Assembly (NCBI GenBank): GCA_047620505.1 | Contig: JBLHKS010000141.1 | Coordinates: forward strand, 1-18,920 | Direction of reading: 5' to 3' | From: JBLHKS01 sp047620505 | GTDB lineage: Bacteria > Verrucomicrobiota > Verrucomicrobiia > Verrucomicrobiales > DEV007 | Length of the DNA: 18,920 nt | Shown here: positions 14,452-18,920 of the stretch, piece by piece | Layout: every line of letters begins with the position of its first letter | Position numbering within the stretch: position 1 is the stretch's first letter | The notes under the pieces: model-generated | The model's database searches: none | The model's input: only the letters and a program-made list of their open reading frames with translations | What the model was told of the DNA's origin: nothing | Made by a program: the position numbers and the translations under genes

Positions 14452-17400
14452 TCACTTCCGCGGCTCAAGAATCCGCAGCGCGATCGGTTCGCTGAAGACG
14501 GCGAATTTCACGTCCTTTTCCTTGGCGCGATCGGTTGCCTTCTTGAGTTCGGCGGCCGCGAGAGTTTTTGCAGCGGTCGATCGCGTAACGAGAGAGGCGA
14601 TTTCCGTGGCAGCGGTTTTGGCGGCTTCCGCCTTGGTTTTCGCCCCAGCAGCTGCTGCGACGAGAATTGGCTTGGAGGCTGCGTTGGCGGCCTGCGCTTG
14701 CTTCGCGACGGTCAAGGCCGTGGCCGCGGTTTTCAGCGCAGCATCCGAAGTTGCTTTGGCTCCAGCGAGCTTCGTCACGTTCGCGGCGGTTGCGGCGGCG
14801 GCGGCTTTTTGGGCGGCTTCCTCGTCGGTCGCGACTTTGGCGACCGCAGTCGTTTTGGTCTGGAGATCGGTAGCGGCTTTGACGAGGGCAGCGAGTTTGA
14901 CGTCGTGATCGACGACTGCCTTCTTCGCGGCGGCGAGCGCGGCGTCAGCGGCCGTTTTCGCGGCGGTGAGCGCTTTGACTTTGGCGGCGTCCGCCTGATC
15001 CGCTCCGGCAAGAGCCTTTGCAGCCGCGTCCGCTTTTGGCTGAGCATCGGCAGCGGCTTTGACGAGCGCGACTTTGGCGGTTTGGGCGGCTGTGACGGCG
15101 GCTTTGCCTGTGGCGAGGGCTGCGGTCGCGTCGACGGCCTGCTTCTTGAGGCCAGCGAGTTTGTCGGCGGCGGCTTTGGTTGTTGCGGCGACGGCGGCTT
15201 CCGAATCGGTAACGGCTTTCGTGAGGGCGGCGACGGGCTTGGCGTGCTCGGCGACGGCCGTGGTGGCAGAGGCGAGGGCGAGCTCCGGGGCCATGGCGGC
15301 GATCGCGGCCACGTTTTTCGCGGTGTTCAGTTTGACGAGATTCACGGCGTGTGCGGTTTCGGCGGCGATGATTGGCGTTTCAGCCGTGGTGACGGCTTTT
15401 TCCGCGGGCTCGATTTTCGCTTTGGTGTCAACGACGGCTTTGTCGAGCGCCTCACGTTTTGCGTCGAGATCCACGACTGGCTTAGCAGCTGTGTCGTAAG
15501 CCGTTTTACTCGCAGCAGCGGTCTTGTCAGCAGCGGCTTTGGCCGTGGTGAGCGCAGCGACATTGGCCGTGTTGGCTGTTCCTGCGGCGGCGATCGCAGC
15601 GGTGGAATCGTCGGCGAGTTTTTTGGCTTCGTCGAATTTCGCCTGGTCTTCGGTCTGCTTTTTGACCAACGGCTCCAACTGGGTTTTGGCAGTCGCCACG
15701 TTTTTCAGCGCGGTTGCCATCGCAGCTTCGGCGGCTACCACGGCAGCGGTGGTGGTGGTCTTGGCAGCGGTCAATTTTGCGGCGTTCGCTTTGTGAGCGG
15801 TGTCAGCGGCGGTGACGGCAGCTGCGGTATCGGCAGCGGCTTTCGCGGCGGCATCGGACTTGGGTTTGGCGTCGGCCGCAGCCTTGGCCAGGGCTGGTTT
15901 CTTCGCTTCGTCCTTGTTGTCAGCGACTGCTTTGCCGGCGGCGGCCAAGGCAGCGGCGGTATCGGCAGCGGCTTTGTCAGCAGCGGTTTTTGCGTCGGTC
16001 AGCTTCTTGAGATTGTCCGCGTGGGCCTTCTCGGCGGCGGCGAGCGCGGCAGTGGCATCGGCCGCCGTTTTCTTCGCGGCATCGATCTTGGTTTTCGCAT
16101 CGACGACCGTTTTGTCGACCAAGGCGTTGGCTGTTTTCTTGGCTTCAACTGCCTTCACTGCGGCGGCCAAAGCGGTTTCCGGAGCTTTGAGCGCAGCATC
16201 GGCTTTGGTCTTCGCATCGGTCAGGAATTTCACGTCTGCTTCGTGATTCGTCGCGGCGCTTGCGATTGCGGTCGTCGCCAATCCGGCGGCGTGTTGGACG
16301 GAGCGATTTTTGACTTCGACGACAGCAGCTGCTGTGGCCAGCGGAACGCGTGCGGCTTCAAAATCGGCTACGGCTTTCTCTGCGGCGGCGAGCGCGTCTT
16401 GCTCTTTCTTCAAAGCGGCATCGGCGGCAGTTTTCGGAGCAGTCAGCTTTTTGAGATTCTCGACATGCGCAGCTTCGGCGGCTTTGAGCGCGGCGTCGGC
16501 GTCGGCGAGCGCCTTTGCGGCTGCATCGGATTTTGTCTTCGCAGCAGCGGCGGCTTGGTCGAGCGCGGCCTTGGCGGCTGTGTGGTCGGCAAGCGCTTTC
16601 TTGGCGGCAGCGAGCTGAGCTTCGGCGACCGGCTTCAAAGCGGCTTCCGCGGCGGTGACGGCTTTGAGAGCGGCGTCGTATTTTACCTGAGTAGCGGCGG
16701 TTGCTGTGGTCAGCGCAGCCAGCTGTGCTGCGTTGTCGGTCACGGCTTTGTCAGCCGCGACTTGCGCTGCGGTTGCAACGTTGCTGGCGGCGTCAGCCTT
16801 GGCTTTGCCTGCCGTGGACGCGACGGAGACTGCGTTGACGACTTTTTGCCAATCGGTCCAACGCTCGATGTGTTCCGGGCTGACTTTGTATTTGCCCACC
16901 ACGCCGTCGACTTTGAAAACGAACCGGCCCTCGCTCGCCATCGGCTTGTTGTTTCCATCCGGATTGAAACTGATTTTCACGATTCCCTCGGCATTGGCCA
17001 CGGGAATGTTCAGCGGAGCGGGTTTCTTGAAATTTGGCAATCCATACGGAGTCACCACGACGTTGCCTTTGAGCTCTCCTTCGCCCTTGGTCACCGTAAC
17101 AGGAATATCGAGAATCGTTTTGAGGTCGGCTTGCCAGACTTTCGCCTCCGTCGGCGCGACGCTCAGCATCGATTTCTCGCCGGAAACAGTCAGCGGAAAC
17201 GTGCTCGTCAACCGGGACCGAACCCTGTTTTTGGTCTTATCAACAGCCGTCCAGACGATTGTTCCAGGAGCCGCCGTCGCCGTGAGTTCCTGATCGCCAG
17301 CCATCGCTTTTCCAATGATTTTGATCTCGCCGCTCCAGTCCTGAGCGTGCGTTGCGGCCGCGATCACGAGATGCGCTTCGTCGTTCTGCTCCCAGATCTG

Positions 17401-18920
17401 CTGGGCTGGAGGTGCGTAGACGCCTGTCGGCAGACCTTCGACGCTCAATTCGATTGGTGCATCGAAACCGTCATTGCGGAGCGCGAGCACCCTGACAAAT
17501 GTCGAACCACCCGCGTGAAGAATCGGCGTTCCCGGCAGCGCGTTGTTCGCCTCCTGCCAATTGTGATCGGCGACTGCGATCAGCTGGAAACCCGGGCGCT
17601 GCGGGCGAATTCCAAGCCGGTAAGCCGCCAGAGCGCCGGTGTTGCTGAAATTGTTCGCGACGATGACTCGGTAATCGCCGTCAGCGGGCGCTGTGAATTT
17701 CATTCCGCTGTCACGTGAGCTGGTTTCGAAACCGCCGGGAAGCGCGAGGCTGATGAGGACGGTGTCGTCGGATTCGGCGAGGAATTTGTTCGTCTCGGCT
17801 TGATCTTCGGCGTCAGCGGCGGGCTTGATGATCTGCTGAATGATCAGATTCGGGTCAGCTCCGGCCGCCATCCGGTCGGCGATGACTTCGATGTAGAGAA
17901 CTTCGTCTTTCTTGGCGGTGAAACGGTAAAGATCCATGTCGCCGCCGTAGTCGAAACGACCGGCCACTTCACAGGGAGCAGCGACAGTCTGTTCTTCGAG
18001 CTTCGCGTCTTCGACCACGATGTTGTCTCTCGCGATGCCGATTCTGGCGGCGTTCGAGTTTCCATCCCGCCAACCGAATCCTTCGGCGACGAGTTGCAGA
18101 GCCCTTGAGCCGTCGATCGGCGCGGGTTCGCCTTTTGCTGGGATCTGGATTTCGACTTCCTTTTTCTGGAGCGGAGTTCCGCTCGCGCTGAAAGCATCCG
18201 GTGCCGGCTGGCCTCCAGGGAGGTTGCGGCCGTAGACGGTGAATTTCTGCTTCGTGCCCGCTTTTCCGGCTGGTGGAAAGACGCTGTCGATCCACGGAGC
18301 CGTGCTCGCCATCAAACGATAATAGTAAAGTCCGCCGCCGTTGAAGAGGTAGTCGGAGACTTTGATGAGGTACTCGCCGTCAGCAGCTGCTATGAAGTCG
18401 CCCATCGGATCCAGGCCGATTTCATTCAGCGATTCGGCGACCATGTTTCCTTGCGCATCGAAAACGGTCAGGGAGGCGTCGACCCGCGAATCGAGGCGCT
18501 CGCCCCAGAGATGAACGAGGACGCGTTGGCCCTTTTTAACGTTGAGTTTGTAATGATTGGAGCGGCTCGCGATCGTCCGCGCGTTGACCGGCTGCTCGAG
18601 CGCAAGTTCTGTCGCCTTTTCGGGCGTTTCGTTGCCCGAAGCGATGTTCAGCTCTTCGAGCCCGCCCTTGGCGCTGATCGCGAAAAATCGCGGGGTCGAG
18701 AACCCAAATTTCCCGATCGTCCGTGCTTCGTAGGTCCCGGCGGGGACGTTTTCAGCGATGGTGACGTTGAACTTGAGGCCGTCGTGACGGGCTTCCGGCC
18801 AGATGTCGTCGGCTGGCAGCATGACGGGCACGCCTTTGATGCCTTCGTGGGTGAAGCGCAGCTCGGTCAAATCATCGAGGTCCGTGCCAGTGAGGACGAC
18901 TTCGATTTCCTTGCCGGCCT
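14452..18920 (-). CDS. PPC/TIG-domain surface protein with expanded Ala/Lys-rich coiled coil, cut by the right edge
   Basis: The frame stays open to the right edge, so the N-terminus is missing; the TTG at 18870 is not a credible start because EIEVVLTGTDLDDL continues the domain upstream. The visible ~1490 residues hold, in order: the end of an Ig-like domain (PAGTYEARTIGKFGFSTPRFF); a bacterial pre-peptidase C-terminal (PPC) domain (NHYKLNVKKGQRVLVHLWG, ADGEYLIKVSDYL); a TIG-like segment (IDSVFPPAGKAGTKQKFTVY); a second PPC domain (DMDLYRFTAKKDEVLYIEV, PADGDYRVIVANN); several beta-rich Ig-like regions; then from WTDWQKVVNAVS (about 16850) an Ala/Lys/Asp-rich coiled coil of about 770 residues; and a short conserved-looking tail KFAVFSEPIALRI. 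PVC proteins of this type usually accompany DUF1549/DUF1501 genes and are presumed exported; relatives I recall have a much shorter Ala/Lys stretch. Transcription presumably ends near the hairpins at 14319-14403. Confidence 0.85.
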   Translation of the reverse strand, partial: AGKEIEVVLTGTDLDDLTELRFTHEGIKGVPVMLPADDIWPEARHDGLKFNVTIAENVPAGTYEARTIGKFGFSTPRFFAISAKGGLEELNIASGNETPEKATELALEQPVNARTIASRSNHYKLNVKKGQRVLVHLWGERLDSRVDASLTVFDAQGNMVAESLNEIGLDPMGDFIAAADGEYLIKVSDYLFNGGGLYYYRLMASTAPWIDSVFPPAGKAGTKQKFTVYGRNLPGGQPAPDAFSASGTPLQKKEVEIQIPAKGEPAPIDGSRALQLVAEGFGWRDGNSNAARIGIARDNIVVEDAKLEEQTVAAPCEVAGRFDYGGDMDLYRFTAKKDEVLYIEVIADRMAAGADPNLIIQQIIKPAADAEDQAETNKFLAESDDTVLISLALPGGFETSSRDSGMKFTAPADGDYRVIVANNFSNTGALAAYRLGIRPQRPGFQLIAVADHNWQEANNALPGTPILHAGGSTFVRVLALRNDGFDAPIELSVEGLPTGVYAPPAQQIWEQNDEAHLVIAAATHAQDWSGEIKIIGKAMAGDQELTATAAPGTIVWTAVDKTKNRVRSRLTSTFPLTVSGEKSMLSVAPTEAKVWQADLKTILDIPVTVTKGEGELKGNVVVTPYGLPNFKKPAPLNIPVANAEGIVKISFNPDGNNKPMASEGRFVFKVDGVVGKYKVSPEHIERWTDWQKVVNAVSVASTAGKAKADAASNVATAAQVAADKAVTDNAAQLAALTTATAATQVKYDAALKAVTAAEAALKPVAEAQLAAAKKALADHTAAKAALDQAAAAAKTKSDAAAKALADADAALKAAEAAHVENLKKLTAPKTAADAALKKEQDALAAAEKAVADFEAARVPLATAAAVVEVKNRSVQHAAGLATTAIASAATNHEADVKFLTDAKTKADAALKAPETALAAAVKAVEAKKTANALVDKTVVDAKTKIDAAKKTAADATAALAAAEKAHADNLKKLTDAKTAADKAAADTAAALAAAGKAVADNKDEAKKPALAKAAADAKPKSDAAAKAAADTAAAVTAADTAHKANAAKLTAAKTTTTAAVVAAEAAMATALKNVATAKTQLEPLVKKQTEDQAKFDEAKKLADDSTAAIAAAGTANTANVAALTTAKAAADKTAAASKTAYDTAAKPVVDLDAKREALDKAVVDTKAKIEPAEKAVTTAETPIIAAETAHAVNLVKLNTAKNVAAIAAMAPELALASATTAVAEHAKPVAALTKAVTDSEAAVAATTKAAADKLAGLKKQAVDATAALATGKAAVTAAQTAKVALVKAAADAQPKADAAAKALAGADQADAAKVKALTAAKTAADAALAAAKKAVVDHDVKLAALVKAATDLQTKTTAVAKVATDEEAAQKAAAAATAANVTKLAGAKATSDAALKTAATALTVAKQAQAANAASKPILVAAAAGAKTKAEAAKTAATEIASLVTRSTAAKTLAAAELKKATDRAKEKDVKFAVFSEPIALRILEPRK
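14521..16835 (-). repeat. Degenerate tandem repeat of ~222 bp (74 residues) encoding the coiled coil
   Basis: Unit starts, read from the motif A-H-x-x-N-L-x-K-L-T-x-A-K-T-A-A-D, fall at 16737 (diverged), 16470, 16248, 16026, 15798, 15576, 15354, 14994 and 14793. The successive distances 222, 222, 228, 222, 222 bp are almost constant; the flanking ones (267, 360, 201 bp) contain extra or lost parts. Each unit continues with patterns like ALAAAxKAV, then DAKxKxDAAxKAxAD. The register shows growth by duplication of a 74-residue unit rather than random Ala enrichment. Confidence 0.75.

Larger units (their letters stand above)
2327..18391. repeat. Thirteen dispersed copies of the palindrome AGCAGCTGCT
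   Basis: Perfect copies start at 2327, 2780, 4480, 6301, 7002, 7790, 8633, 9492, 11297, 13743, 14647, 16324 and 18382; each is 10 bp and self-complementary. Flanks favour C before (10 of 13) and G after (10 of 13), giving CAGCAGCTGCTG. Twelve are inside genes of both strands, seven read as Ala-Ala-Ala and five as Gln/Lys-Leu-Leu. The copy at 13743 is intergenic. By eye, 13 of the 19 CAGCTG sites in the window are extended to the full 10-mer. Confidence 0.9.

Noticed and set aside
770..15600. GCGATCGC (the HIP1 word) as an iterated palindrome
   Set aside because: Only a handful of copies were noticed by eye, not striking in DNA rich in CGATCG; the AGCAGCTGCT signal is far stronger.
14521..16835. 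CRISPR-like or satellite DNA because of repeated GCGGCTTT-type words
   Set aside because: The words are codon repeats of Lys-Ala-Ala in one intact reading frame, with no identical direct repeats or spacers.
14428..17718. Open frame of 1096 codons on the plus strand, Gly/Ser/Phe/Cys-rich
   Set aside because: It is the antisense of the Ala/Lys-rich coiled coil; biased GCN codons on the other strand remove stops. The minus-strand frame has recognisable PPC domains and a repeat register.

Overview
The window is a fairly GC-rich chromosomal segment that most probably comes from the Planctomycetes-Verrucomicrobia (PVC) superphylum, with Verrucomicrobiota favoured over Planctomycetota. The basis is family content: two planctomycete-type cytochrome/DUF1549/DUF1553 proteins (one with an SHD1 domain), a DUF1501 protein with a Tat signal, a large PPC-domain protein, a quinoprotein-type beta-propeller, and an ARC/Mpa-type proteasomal ATPase outside the Actinobacteria. 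No rRNA, tRNA, CRISPR array, transposase or phage gene was seen.

Layout. (i) 2-2495, plus strand: the C-terminal part of a PQQ-like beta-propeller protein, cut by the left edge, then 4 nt later a zinc-dependent phospholipase C-like protein. (ii) 2500-7430, minus strand: a secreted 1038-residue PSCyt1/DUF1549/LamG/DUF1553 protein, followed with a 4-nt GTGA overlap by an ARC-type AAA ATPase. The ATPase converges on the phospholipase-like gene with only 4 nt between stop codons. (iii) 7579-8796, plus strand: a Gfo/Idh/MocA oxidoreductase transcribed divergently from (ii) from a recognisable promoter. A convergent intergenic region (8797-9056) follows with two opposed hairpin terminators and a possible small RNA. 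(iv) 9057-13549, minus strand: a three-gene operon of SHD1/DUF1549/DUF1553, DUF1501 and an exported alpha/beta hydrolase. (v) 13766-14032, plus strand: a small unknown gene, then a gene-free stretch with two kinds of intergenic inverted-repeat element. (vi) 14452 to the right edge, minus strand: a PPC/TIG-domain surface protein with an expanded Ala/Lys-rich coiled coil built of about nine degenerate 74-residue units.

Working together: the DUF1549/DUF1553, DUF1501 and PPC families recur as a co-inherited export or cell-surface module in PVC bacteria, so (iv) and (vi) probably belong to one such system, whose substrate is unknown. The ARC ATPase is a cytoplasmic unfoldase that normally serves a proteasome and Pup-like tagging pathway; no proteasome, Pup/UBact or ligase gene lies in the window.

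The strongest unexplained signal is sequence-level. The perfect 10-bp palindrome AGCAGCTGCT occurs 13 times between 2327 and 18391, about once per 1.3 kb, in genes on both strands, in two reading frames and once between genes. Chance predicts about 0.02 copies. It behaves like a highly iterated palindrome comparable in concept to cyanobacterial HIP1. Most starts also lack a Shine-Dalgarno sequence, and several have a -10-like hexamer 8-11 nt upstream, which suggests leaderless transcripts.
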